Shown here piece by piece: positions 1 through 7,673 of a stretch of 16,825 bases of DNA. This DNA is from Planctomycetota bacterium. Lineage in GTDB: Bacteria > Planctomycetota > SBBH01 > JACQRN01. The position numbers and the translations under genes are program-made. The first letter of the stretch is position 1. The number at the start of each line of letters is the position of its first letter. Location of the stretch: positions 1 to 16,825 of the forward strand of contig JACQRN010000016.1 in the NCBI GenBank assembly GCA_016206515.1, in the 5' to 3' direction. The notes under the pieces are model-generated. The model saw only the letters and a list, made by a program, of their open reading frames with translations, did not search any database and was not told the DNA's origin.

Positions 1-279
1 CTGCTCACCCTGATCGCCTTCCGGAAGCCCGGCGCGTCGTGGACCTGGTACTCGCTCTCGGAGGACCGGGAGTTCCTGGCGGCCGGGGAGCGGGACGACC
101 CGGCCCCGCTCCCCGCCGGGCGGCTCGCCGCAGGACGAACGCCTTCCTTCCTCTGGGAGGTCCGCCGCGGCGCGCCGCCTGCGGGGACGGACCCGATCCC
201 CCTCGGAGAAGGGGAGTACGCCCTCCTCTCTCCTGTCTCCCGCCTCCTGTCTCCTGACTCCTTTCCCTCTTTCCGATAG
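1..279 (+). CDS. 3' end of a protein of unknown function (partial)
   Basis: The first frame is open from the left edge to a TAG at 277-279, giving 92 residues of a protein whose start lies outside the window. The visible part reads like ordinary coding sequence (LLTLIAFRKPGASWTWYSLS...), with no domain I recognise. The last ~20 residues (LLSPVSRLLSPDSFPSFR) are encoded by a degenerate 7-bp tandem repeat at 222-263, so the natural C-terminus has probably been replaced or extended by the repeat. It ends 12 nt before cpaB on the same strand, so it may belong to the same transcript and could be another Tad accessory gene. That is only inferred from position. Confidence 0.5.
   Translation: MLTLIAFRKPGASWTWYSLSEDREFLAAGERDDPAPLPAGRLAAGRTPSFLWEVRRGAPPAGTDPIPLGEGEYALLSPVSRLLSPDSFPSFR
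222..263. repeat. Degenerate heptanucleotide tandem repeat, YCTCCYG type (six units)
   Basis: Six consecutive 7-bp units can be read: CCTCCTC, TCTCCTG, TCTCCCG, CCTCCTG, TCTCCTG, ACTCCTT. The array forms the end of the upstream partial gene and stops 28 nt before the cpaB start codon. The same unit type recurs at 9467-9494, upstream of tadB. It resembles the short tandemly repeated heptanucleotide sequences known from some bacterial genomes. Confidence 0.75.
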
Positions 280-291
280 CATTCCAGCCCG

Positions 292-1074
292 ATGAACAAG
301 GGACTCGCCCTGGCGCTCTCCGCCGCCCTCGCCGTGCTCGCGGTCGCGGGGCTCCGTCGTTCCTGGACGGCGAGGGAGCGCGAGGCGGAGCGGAACTCGG
401 TGCAGATCGCCGCCGCCGCGCGTGACCTGACGGCGGGGACGGCGGTCTCCCTGCAGGACCTCACTCTGCAGTCAAGGCCGGAGCCGTACGCGGACCCGGG
501 CCTCGTGCGGGGGGGCGACGCGCGCTCGATCCTCGGCCGGACACTCCTCAACGAACGCCGCGCCGGGGAGGCGATCGCCTGGGCCGACCTCGCGGAGGCC
601 TCGCGGTCCCTGTCGGAGGCGGTCCCTCCGGGGCAGCGCGCCTTCACGATCCGTGTCGACGAGACGACCGGCGTCGGCGGGCACCTTCACCCGAACGCGA
701 GGGTGGACGTCCTCGGCGTGTTCGACCTCCCCTCGTCGGACGATCCGGAAGGGCCCGCGCGGGTCGTCTGCCGGACCGTGGCGAGCAACGTCACGATCCT
801 GGCGGCCGGGGAACGTTCCGGCGGCGATGCGCCGGGGGAGGGGTACGCGACCGTCACGCTGGCGGTCTCCCCCGAGGAGGCGCAGGCGCTCGCCCTCGCC
901 TCGCGCGAGGGGGAGCTGACGCTCGTCCTGCGGAACCCCGCGGACCTCGAAGCGGCGCCCCCAGGCGAGGCGGACCTCGCCTCGGTCCTCGACCCGGCCG
1001 GTGTGGAGGCGCGCGGGGAGCGCCGCGAGGAGCGGGTCCGGATCATCCGCGGCGGCGGGGACGACCCGCGGTAG
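292..1074 (+). CDS. cpaB: Flp/Tad pilus assembly protein CpaB (RcpC)
   Basis: The 260-residue protein has an N-terminal hydrophobic segment (about residues 4-22), a SAF-like domain (about 37-103, 'AARDLTAGTAVSLQDLTLQ' through the RAGEAIAWADL strand) and an RcpC-type middle part ('VPPGQRAFTIRVDETTGVGG', 'ARVDVLGVFD', 'TVTLAVSPEEAQALALASRE'). CpaB/RcpC proteins are periplasmic, membrane-anchored Tad pilus components thought to work with the outer-membrane secretin. The length is normal for the family. The ATG at 292 lacks a clear Shine-Dalgarno sequence but gives the expected N-terminal anchor. The secretin cpaC follows on the same strand, separated by two other genes, which is not the usual adjacent order. 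Confidence 0.9.
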   Translation: MNKGLALALSAALAVLAVAGLRRSWTAREREAERNSVQIAAAARDLTAGTAVSLQDLTLQSRPEPYADPGLVRGGDARSILGRTLLNERRAGEAIAWADLAEASRSLSEAVPPGQRAFTIRVDETTGVGGHLHPNARVDVLGVFDLPSSDDPEGPARVVCRTVASNVTILAAGERSGGDAPGEGYATVTLAVSPEEAQALALASREGELTLVLRNPADLEAAPPGEADLASVLDPAGVEARGERREERVRIIRGGGDDPR

Positions 1075-1082
1075 GGAGTCCG

Positions 1083-2105
1083 TTGCAGAACGTACCCGGC
1101 ACCCGTCGCACGAGGCTGCGCCGGCTGGCTTGGGGCGCCCTGGCCGCCGTCCTCGCGCTGGGCGCGATCGAAGCGGTCCTGCGCGTGATGGTCCGCGTCG
1201 CCGGGTACAACCTCTTCGCCGAGGCGACGGTCGACGATCCCGAACTCGACTGGCGGCTCAACCCCGGGTACCGCGGCCCCGGGACGACGATCAACCGCGC
1301 CGGCTTCCGGGGCCCGGACCTCCCCGGCGAAGGCGCGCGGCGGCTCGTGGCGGCGCTGGGGGACTCCTGCACGTTCGGCACGGGGGTGACGGACGCAGAG
1401 GCGTGGCCCGCCGCCCTCGAACGCCTCCTGGGACCCCCGTGGGCTGTCGCCAACGCGGGGGTCCCCGGGTACACCTCTTCGCAGTGCCTGCGGAGGTTGG
1501 AGCGCGACGTCCTCCCCCTGCACCCGGAGGGGGTCGTGATCAAGGTGCTCTGGAACGACCTGTGGACCTACCGCAACGCGGGGGCGAACACGGCCGCCTC
1601 CCCGCGCGCCCGAGCCGTGTCCCGCGCGCTCTCCCGGTCGCTCGCGTTCACCCTGCTTCGCGACCGCGTGGTGAACCCGTTGCGGGCGCGCCCCGCGGCG
1701 GACCCGGCGCTCGCCCCCGAGCCGGGCGCGGACCCGGCCGCGGCGCTGGCGCTCTACCGGCGGAATCTCGACGCGATGATCGCGCTGGCGCGGCGCTCCG
1801 GCGCGTGGGTCGTGGTCCTGGGCCCGGGCTCCGCCCCGCCCGAGGCGGACCTCCCCCTGACTCCCTCATGGGGCGAGGGGCGTGAACGGTTCGACGACCT
1901 GCGCAGGCGGTTCCTCGGGGAGGCGCGGGAGGCCGCCTCCGCCGGCGGCGCTCCCTTCCTGGAGCCGGAGGATCTCCTGCCGGGAGGCCCGGGGGGGATC
2001 GACTTCCTCGATGCGGTGCACCGGAACGCCGCGGGGCACCTACGGGTCGCCGAGGCGCTCGCGCGATGGATCGGGAACCTTTCCACCGGGAACGGGACCC
2101 GGTAG
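1083..2105 (+). CDS. Membrane-anchored SGNH/GDSL-family hydrolase
   Basis: This is a 340-residue protein with an N-terminal membrane segment (about residues 14-32) followed by an SGNH-hydrolase fold. The expected blocks are present: GDS in 'ALGDSCTFG' with Ser95 as nucleophile, Gly126 in 'NAGVPGY', Asn158 in 'LWND', and the Asp310-x-x-His313 pair in 'DAVHRN'. Such enzymes hydrolyse esters or remove acetyl groups from carbohydrates; the substrate cannot be read here. The TTG start at 1083 is 8 nt after the cpaB stop and has a GGGAG about 5 nt upstream, so it is probably cotranscribed with cpaB. Because it lies inside a Tad cluster it may act on envelope polysaccharide, which is inference from neighbours only. 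Confidence 0.85.
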   Translation: MQNVPGTRRTRLRRLAWGALAAVLALGAIEAVLRVMVRVAGYNLFAEATVDDPELDWRLNPGYRGPGTTINRAGFRGPDLPGEGARRLVAALGDSCTFGTGVTDAEAWPAALERLLGPPWAVANAGVPGYTSSQCLRRLERDVLPLHPEGVVIKVLWNDLWTYRNAGANTAASPRARAVSRALSRSLAFTLLRDRVVNPLRARPAADPALAPEPGADPAAALALYRRNLDAMIALARRSGAWVVVLGPGSAPPEADLPLTPSWGEGRERFDDLRRRFLGEAREAASAGGAPFLEPEDLLPGGPGGIDFLDAVHRNAAGHLRVAEALARWIGNLSTGNGTR

Positions 2106-2146
2106 CATCGTCCCCGCTTCGCATGAGCGGGAGAACGGACACCTCG

Positions 2147-3868
2147 ATGACGCCCCCGACGCGCGGTGGGGCGGCCTGGGCCCTCTCGACGGCGCTCGCG
2201 CGCACGGCGCGCGCGCGCGCGTCCCCCTCGGGGGCGGCGCAGGAGTTCCCCGAGGCGCTCCGGGCGCTCGCCGGGGAGGACGCGCAGGCGCGGGTCGCGG
2301 CGCGCGCGGCCCTTTCGGCTCGCGGCGAAGAGGCGCTGGCGGACCTGGAGGGAGGGCTTGATCGGGCCGTCCCGGACCCGGTCCGCGCCGGATGTGTCGC
2401 CGTGCTCCGGATCTTAAGCGAGGGCCGCACGGCGGACGACCGGCGCGAGCGCGTCCTCGACCTGCTGGCGCGCGCCCTCGACGACCCGTGGGGGACCGTA
2501 TCGCTCGGCGCGGCCGTGGGGCTCGCGGAGGCCGGCGACGGGCGCGGGCTCGCGGTCCTGCTGCGCGCACTGGCGGTGGAGAGCCCCCTGGGGTGCTGGG
2601 AGGCGACCCGGGCGCTGCGCGCGCTGGGCCAGGCCCAGGTCGAGTTCCCGCGCGAGACCGTGCCGCTCCTGATCGAGAACCTCCGTCGGCCCGACCGCTC
2701 GCTGCGGGAGGAGACCCTGCGGGCGCTGCTGTCCTTCACCGGGCAGTCGTTCGGATTCCTCCTCGGGTCGCCGCGGGAGCACTTCCCGGAGCGCGATGCG
2801 ATCCAGGTGATCCACGCGGAAGCGGAGGCGGAGAAGCAGGAGATCGAGACGCACTACACGCAGGACGTGTTCCCTCACTGCATCACGACGGAGACCCGGA
2901 CCGCGACGCAGCGGCGCCAGGAGGCCGAGGCGAACAAGCGCGCCGACCTCGCCCGGGTCGGCACCGAGCGCGTCGAACGGATCCGCCGCCTGCGCGCAGA
3001 GCAGATCGGCGGGCACGAGGAGGAGTGGCGCGCGTCGCTCCTGCGCTGGAAGCGCTGGTGGCAGCGGAATCAGAGCCACGGCCGTCTGCGCTGGCTCCTC
3101 GACGGCCTACAGCACCAGGACGCGGCGCTGCGCGCGACGACCGTCGAGACGCTCGGGCGGCTGGGCGCCCCCGAGACGATCGATGCGCTCGGGGGCATGC
3201 TGGCCGACCCCGAGGCATCCGTCCGTGAGCGCGCCGCGTGGTCCCTGGGACGGTTCGCCGACACGCACGTCGTTTCCCTCCTGGTCAACGCGATGGAGGA
3301 GAACCACGCGGCGGGCCAGACCCGCCCGGAATTCGCGCTCGTTGTGCAGGAGATCGGGCGCTCGCTGCGCTCCCTGACCGGCGCCGACTACCCGATGTAC
3401 CCCCGCTACTGGACACAGTGGTGGGGACGCGTGCAGAGGTACGCACCTTCCGAGGGGGCCCCCGAGAGGGCGTTCATCCTGGGGGACTCGACCTGCATCG
3501 TCGATGTCCGCACCGACACGATCTATGCCGTCTCCATCGCGCAAGGGGCGTCCCCGGCGGCAGGCGGAGCGATCCCCTTCGAGGTCCGGCGCTGGATCCC
3601 CAGCGAGAACCGCTGGTTCTGCCACCGATGGGACGTCGCCCCGGGAGAGAAGATCGCCGCCACGGGCCTGCGCTTCGAGCCCGTCGACGACCATGGATAC
3701 CGCGCGCTGTTCGAGATGGATTTCGACACGGGGCTCGTTTTTCGTGAGGCGATCGCGACCGAACGCCTGCTGTCGCGCCATCCCCATGAGTCGGTCGGGT
3801 CGGTGCGCGCGACGCTGACCCCCGCCAGCGGCACTGGAGAGCCCGTCCATGTCTGGGCGCCGCGATAA
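2147..3868 (+). CDS. HEAT-repeat protein with an interrupted 'LTG...WW' motif
   Basis: The protein has about 573 residues from the ATG at 2147. Its N-terminal half contains helical HEAT repeats (for example 'RERVLDLLARALDDPWGTVS', 'LRATTVETLGRLGAPETI', 'SVRERAAWSLGRFAD'). Two copies of a signature resembling LTG-x-x-aromatic...W-x-x-WW are visible. The second is intact (LTGADYPMYPRYWTQWWGR, about 410-428). The first (FTGQSFGF at about 197 to WKRWWQRN at about 301) is split by ~90 residues rich in Glu, Arg and Ala. The C-terminal ~140 residues look beta-rich and unassigned. The frame is open upstream to 2066, but that start would overlap the SGNH gene by 40 nt; ATG 2147 has GGA about 7 nt upstream, and ATG 2123 is the alternative. 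It overlaps cpaC by 20 nt. HEAT proteins are usually scaffolds; no reaction is assigned. Confidence 0.75.
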   Translation: MTPPTRGGAAWALSTALARTARARASPSGAAQEFPEALRALAGEDAQARVAARAALSARGEEALADLEGGLDRAVPDPVRAGCVAVLRILSEGRTADDRRERVLDLLARALDDPWGTVSLGAAVGLAEAGDGRGLAVLLRALAVESPLGCWEATRALRALGQAQVEFPRETVPLLIENLRRPDRSLREETLRALLSFTGQSFGFLLGSPREHFPERDAIQVIHAEAEAEKQEIETHYTQDVFPHCITTETRTATQRRQEAEANKRADLARVGTERVERIRRLRAEQIGGHEEEWRASLLRWKRWWQRNQSHGRLRWLLDGLQHQDAALRATTVETLGRLGAPETIDALGGMLADPEASVRERAAWSLGRFADTHVVSLLVNAMEENHAAGQTRPEFALVVQEIGRSLRSLTGADYPMYPRYWTQWWGRVQRYAPSEGAPERAFILGDSTCIVDVRTDTIYAVSIAQGASPAAGGAIPFEVRRWIPSENRWFCHRWDVAPGEKIAATGLRFEPVDDHGYRALFEMDFDTGLVFREAIATERLLSRHPHESVGSVRATLTPASGTGEPVHVWAPR

Positions 3869-5294
3869 CCGGCGGGGCGCTCCGCGCCTCGCGCGGCTGC
3901 TGACCTGCGCCCTCCTGCTGGCGGGCGGACCCCTGTGCGCCGACGAGCCCGAGACCATCCTCCGGCTCGGGACCGGCGGCCAGACCGTCCTCGACGTGAC
4001 CCGCGTGGTCCGCGTCTCCGTGGGGGATCCGGCGGTGGCGGACGTGCAGAAGACCGAGGACGAGCGGCAGCTGATCATCACCGCGCGCTCGCCCGGCGAG
4101 ACCGACCTGATCCTGTGGGAGGAGGGGGGCGCCACCCGGCGCGTGCGCGTGCTGGTCGGGGGGCTCGACCCCGCGCGGCTGGCCGCCTCGCTGCGGGAGA
4201 TCCTTTCCGACGTAGAGGGGATCGATGTCCGCGAGGTCGGCGGGAGGGTGCTCCTCGACGGATCGGTCCTGACGAGAGACGACCTCGCGCGCGTCGAGCG
4301 CGTCGCCGCCGCCTACGAGGAGGTCGTCAACCTCGTCCGCCTGGACCTCACCGCCCACAACGGCCTCCTGGCGCGCGAGATCGCCTCGCGAATCGGGTGC
4401 CCGACCGTCTCGGTCTCGGTCGTCGGGGACCGCGCGATCCTCAACGGGCAGGTGTTCCGCGAGGCGGACCGCGCGCTCGCCGCCACCGTCGCGGGCGCCT
4501 TCGTCCCGGACGTCGTGAACCTCCTGCAGGTCGAGGCGCCGATGGTCGAGGTGGACGTGCGGTTCCTGCAGGTCGACGTCGAGACCTCGGACCGCTCCGG
4601 GTTCAACGTCCTGGACCGCGCCCGAGCCTCGGTCGGATCGAGCGGGCCCGCCGGCGATCCGGTCGTCTCGGTGGAGGCGCGCGCCCCGGTCGCCGTCCAG
4701 GAGATGATCGGCCGGGGGCACGCGAACGTGCTCGCCCAGCCGTTCCTGACGACGCTGAGCGGCGAGGAGGCGACCTTCCACTCCGGCGGCGAGCAAGGGT
4801 ACCGGGTCGCCACCGCGCAGTCGGCGGGCGTCGAGTTCAAGAAGCACGGCCTGATCCTCAAGGTCCGCCCCGACGTCCTCTCCTCGGGGGAGGTGCGGCT
4901 GCGCATGGCGATCGAGGTGAGCATGCCGACCTCCGAGGCGGTCTCGGAGGACCTCTCCTTCAACACCTTCACGACCGAGAGCGAGATCGTCTGCCGCATC
5001 GACGAGTCCCTGGTGGTCAGCGGCCTGGCGCAGTCGCTGCGGCACAAGTTCCGCGAGCGCACGCCGCTGCTGGGCAGCATCCCGATCCTGTCGGCCTTCT
5101 TCCGCGAGAACGCCGAGGGGAGGTCGCACCAGGACATCCTTCTGGTGGTGACCCCGCGCGTCCCGCTCCTGGAGCGCGCCCGCGGACGTCCCGCCTCCGA
5201 GGAGATCCGCGACCGACTGACGCCGCCCGCGACGCCCCCCGCCGAACCGCAGGAGCCCGCGCGCGAGCGGCGGGTTCCGCCGCGGCCGCGGTAA
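3849..5294 (+). CDS. cpaC: Tad/Flp pilus outer-membrane secretin CpaC (RcpA)
   Basis: The 481-residue protein starts with a signal peptide (MSGRRDNRRGAPRLARLLTC..., hydrophobic 'LLTCALLLAGGPLCA'). An N-terminal pilus-secretin domain follows (about 35-102, 'RVVRVSVGDPAVADVQ'), then two BON-like modules (about 105-233; 'GIDVREVGGRVLLDGSV' and 'VSVSVVGDRAILNGQVF'). The secretin core (about 238-450) contains 'HANVLAQPFLTTLSGEEATF', 'LKVRPDVLSSGEVRLRM' and 'RERTPLLGSIPILSAFF'. A Pro/Arg-rich tail closes the protein. Secretins form the outer-membrane channel for the pilus, so the host should be a diderm. Start ATG 3849 lies inside the upstream HEAT gene, suggesting translational coupling. The missing tadZ and tadA must lie elsewhere. 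Confidence 0.92.
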   Translation: MSGRRDNRRGAPRLARLLTCALLLAGGPLCADEPETILRLGTGGQTVLDVTRVVRVSVGDPAVADVQKTEDERQLIITARSPGETDLILWEEGGATRRVRVLVGGLDPARLAASLREILSDVEGIDVREVGGRVLLDGSVLTRDDLARVERVAAAYEEVVNLVRLDLTAHNGLLAREIASRIGCPTVSVSVVGDRAILNGQVFREADRALAATVAGAFVPDVVNLLQVEAPMVEVDVRFLQVDVETSDRSGFNVLDRARASVGSSGPAGDPVVSVEARAPVAVQEMIGRGHANVLAQPFLTTLSGEEATFHSGGEQGYRVATAQSAGVEFKKHGLILKVRPDVLSSGEVRLRMAIEVSMPTSEAVSEDLSFNTFTTESEIVCRIDESLVVSGLAQSLRHKFRERTPLLGSIPILSAFFRENAEGRSHQDILLVVTPRVPLLERARGRPASEEIRDRLTPPATPPAEPQEPARERRVPPRPR

Positions 5295-5295
5295 T

Positions 5296-5773
5296 ATGCT
5301 GGCCCGGGATAAGGATGTCCTTGCCCTGATCGAGGCCCTGGATGCCGAGGGGGAGAGTGGCCCCCGCGGGGCCATCCGTGCGCTCGCCAGGATCGGCCGA
5401 CCGGCACTCAAGCACTTGCTGAAAGCTGCGAAGAGTCCGGGGATCCGCCTGAGGCGCTGGGCCATAGAAGCCCTCGCGGAAGTCGGAGGCCCGGGCGTCA
5501 GGGAGGCCGTCCGGAAAGGGACTCGGGATCCAGCCATGAGCGTGCGCTACCATGCGCTCCAGGCTTTGTTGAGAATCCGGGATCCTCAGGCCGTGCCTCA
5601 CCTGATTCGTCTCCTCAAAGGATCCGAGCGGGGGTGTCCGAATCAACGCCGTGGATGGCCTTGCCTGGCTGGGCTCGAAGCGTGCGCTCCCGGCGCTCCG
5701 AAGGCGCCTGAAGGATCCGAAGGACTACGTGCGTCGGCAAACCAAGATCGCATTGTCTGTCCTGGAAGACTAG
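5296..5773 (+). pseudogene. Short HEAT-repeat protein gene broken by a single-base frameshift
   Basis: ATG 5296 lies one base after the cpaC stop and opens a frame with HEAT repeats ('AIRALARIGRPALKHLLKAA', 'RRWAIEALAEVGGPGVREAV', 'VRYHALQALLRIRDPQAVPH'). After 'LIRLLKGSE' the frame turns into non-HEAT residues and runs to 5802. Dropping one G from the five-G run at 5630-5634 restores an obvious HEAT sequence (GVRINAVDGLAWLGSKRALP, then LRRRLKDPKDYVRRQTKIAL) ending at TAG 5771-5773. The intended product is about 158 residues. This could be a sequencing or assembly slip in the homopolymer, a real pseudogene, or +1 frameshifting; the clean HEAT pattern after the shift favours a recent or artefactual change. 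Third-position GC is lower than in cpaC. Confidence 0.7.
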
Positions 5774-5838
5774 TCCTGGGAAAGAGAAGGGCCATGCTAT
5801 AGGGTTATGACCGAAAAGCGTAGTGGTGCACTTTAGTC

Positions 5839-5867
5839 TTGACTTTTTTGCGACGAAGTTAAATATA
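5839..5867 (+). promoter_or_regulatory. Candidate sigma-70-type promoter for the AAA ATPase
   Basis: In a locally AT-rich stretch, TTGACT (5839-5844) matches a -35 box. An AT-rich block (5859-5869, containing AATATA at a 17-nt spacing and TATAGT at 19 nt) could serve as -10. Transcription would then start at or within a few bases of the GTG start codon at 5876, so the mRNA would be nearly or fully leaderless. No Shine-Dalgarno sequence is present in that gap, which agrees with this reading. Confidence 0.4.
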
Positions 5868-5875
5868 GTCATGCC

Positions 5876-7006
5876 GTGGAGAGACCCCAGCAGAAAGAGG
5901 CGATCGGTCGCGACCTGGACCGGAAGTACGTTTTTCTGACCGGACCCCGCCAGGTCGGGAAAACGACCCTCGCACGCCGCCTCGCCGAGGCACGCAAGGG
6001 TTCCTGCTACCTCAACTTCGACGCGGACCCGGATCGGATTGTCATCCTGCGACAGGCATGGGACCGCAAGGCGCCCCTGATCGTCCTCGACGAGGTCCAC
6101 AAGTTGAAGTCGTGGAAGCGACGCCTCAAGGGGGTCTACGACACGGAGGGGATCCCCCCGCGGGTTCTGGTCACCGGCAGCGCGCGCCTGGATCTCTATC
6201 GGAGGGGGGGCGACTCGATGGCCGGACGGTACTTCCTCCACAGGCTCCACCCCCTCTCGGTCCGCGAATTGAGGGGAACCGCTCCCCCCGCGGAGATCCT
6301 CGAACGATTGATGCGGCACGGGGGATTCCCGGAACCGTACCTGTCCGGGAACGACCAGGACGCGGCGCGCTGGCGGCAGCAGCACCTCGAGCGGATCGTC
6401 CGCGAGGACATCCAGGATCTCGAGCCGGTCAAGGACGTCAAAACGCTCCTCCTCCTTGTCGATCTCCTCCGCGAGCGCGTCGGTTCGCCGATCTCCCATG
6501 CCTCGCTCGGGCGCGACCTCGAATTGTCCCCCCACACCGTCAAGCGCTGGATCCAGGTTCTGGAACACATGTACGTCGTCTTCCTCGTCGCGCCGTGGCA
6601 CCGGAACGTGGCCCGCGCGATCCTGAAGGAACCGAAGGTGTACTTCTACGACACCGGCGCCGTGCGCGGCGACGAGGGGGCCCGCCTCGAGAACGCCGTC
6701 GCCGTGTGCCTGCGCAAGTGGCTGCACCACCGGACCGATACGCAGGGCAGGTCGAACGATCTGCATTACATCCGCGACAAGGAGAAGCGGGAGGTGGATT
6801 TCGCCATCGTGGAGGATCGTCGACCGCATCTCCTGATCGAGGTCAAGCGATCGGACACCTCCGTGTCCCCCTCCTTGCGGTATTTCGCCAAGCGGCTCGC
6901 TCCGGCCGAATCCCTCCAGATCGTCCAGGCCGCGACCCGCGCCCAGACCCTCGACGGAATCCACGTGCGCCCCGCGGCGGATTGGCTGGACTCGCTCGAG
7001 GCGTGA
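5876..7006 (+). CDS. AAA ATPase of the AAA_14/DUF4143 type with a PD-(D/E)xK-like C-terminus
   Basis: The 376-residue protein has Walker A (GPRQVGKTT, residues 23-31), Walker B (LIVLDEVHK, Asp72-Glu73) and a sensor-like 'VTGSAR' (99-104). A winged-helix-like middle follows ('SHASLGRDLELSPHTVKRWI'). The C-terminus is nuclease-like with Glu272, Asp308 ('EVDF') and Glu322-x-Lys324 ('LIEVKRS'), the arrangement of PD-(D/E)xK folds. Families with this layout are common in bacteria and archaea, often patchily distributed, and their function is poorly known. GTG 5876 is the only plausible start: the same frame is closed by TGA at 5840 with no other start codon between. The overlapping ATG at 5871 is in the wrong frame. 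It is probably a stand-alone unit in its own promoter context, perhaps acquired. Confidence 0.88.
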   Translation: MERPQQKEAIGRDLDRKYVFLTGPRQVGKTTLARRLAEARKGSCYLNFDADPDRIVILRQAWDRKAPLIVLDEVHKLKSWKRRLKGVYDTEGIPPRVLVTGSARLDLYRRGGDSMAGRYFLHRLHPLSVRELRGTAPPAEILERLMRHGGFPEPYLSGNDQDAARWRQQHLERIVREDIQDLEPVKDVKTLLLLVDLLRERVGSPISHASLGRDLELSPHTVKRWIQVLEHMYVVFLVAPWHRNVARAILKEPKVYFYDTGAVRGDEGARLENAVAVCLRKWLHHRTDTQGRSNDLHYIRDKEKREVDFAIVEDRRPHLLIEVKRSDTSVSPSLRYFAKRLAPAESLQIVQAATRAQTLDGIHVRPAADWLDSLEA

Positions 7007-7079
7007 GGGTCGCGATTTTCCCATGTAATCCCGCGATGAATCGGACCGGATCGCGCATCCAATACCACGGGCGCCCCGC

Positions 7080-7673
7080 ATGAGAGAACCGGAGGATGGA
7101 GACCTGATCCGATGCGCGCAGGCGGGAAACCGGGAGGCCGCCGGGGCGCTCTGCCGCCGGTACGCTTCGCCGCTCTACAACTTCGTCTTCTGGCGCGCGG
7201 ACGGACGCCGCGAGGAGGCGGAGGAGATCGTGCAAGAGACCTGTCTCGACGCGCTGCGCTCGCTGCGGACCTTCCGGGGGGAGGCCGCCTTCTTCACCTG
7301 GCTCTGCGCGATCGCGCGCAGACGCCTCGCCGGGCGCTCCCGAAGAAACGCCGCCTCGCGGGCCCTCTTCCGGGCGGACCCCGATATCGAACGCCTCGTC
7401 GGATACCTGGAGGGACGGGAGCCCCTCCCCCACGAGGCGCTCGAACGCGAGGAGGTGCGGGGCGTGATCTCCGGCTGCCTCGCCGCGCTCCCGCCGCGCT
7501 GGCAGGCTCTCCTGAAGGGGAAATACGTCGACGGGCGCAGCGCCGAGGATCTCGCCCGCGAGAACGGGGAAGGCGCGACCGCCGTCCACAGCGCCTTGCA
7601 GAGGGCACGCGAGGCGCTCGCCTCGTCGCTGCGACTGGCGTTCACGGAAGCGGAAGGAGGGCTCCATGCGTGA
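7080..7673 (+). CDS. ECF-type RNA polymerase sigma factor
   Basis: The 197-residue protein has the two sigma regions of the ECF group. Region 2 is at about residues 8-82 ('GDLIRCAQAGNREAAGALCR', 'EEAEEIVQETCLDALRSLRT', 'FFTWLCAIARRRL'). Region 4 is at about 129-187 ('LAALPPRWQALLKGKYVDGR', then SAEDLARENGEGATAVHSAL and QRAREAL). It would direct RNA polymerase to a specific set of promoters. The start ATG 7080 has no obvious Shine-Dalgarno sequence. The stop overlaps the next gene by 8 nt, so the two are translationally coupled, the usual arrangement for a sigma factor and its regulator. The signal it answers and its target promoters cannot be read from this window. Confidence 0.9.
   Translation: MREPEDGDLIRCAQAGNREAAGALCRRYASPLYNFVFWRADGRREEAEEIVQETCLDALRSLRTFRGEAAFFTWLCAIARRRLAGRSRRNAASRALFRADPDIERLVGYLEGREPLPHEALEREEVRGVISGCLAALPPRWQALLKGKYVDGRSAEDLARENGEGATAVHSALQRAREALASSLRLAFTEAEGGLHA

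Noticed and set aside
2205..2225. Alternating GC run as a Z-DNA or regulatory element
   Set aside because: It lies inside a GC-rich coding region rich in Ala and Arg codons; composition alone explains it.
3474..5537. 687-codon open frame on the minus strand opposite cpaC
   Set aside because: It is the complement of a clear secretin gene, with shadow-type composition and no domain.
5871..5873. ATG 5871 as the ATPase start
   Set aside because: It is in a different frame from the Walker A-containing protein; GTG 5876 is in frame.
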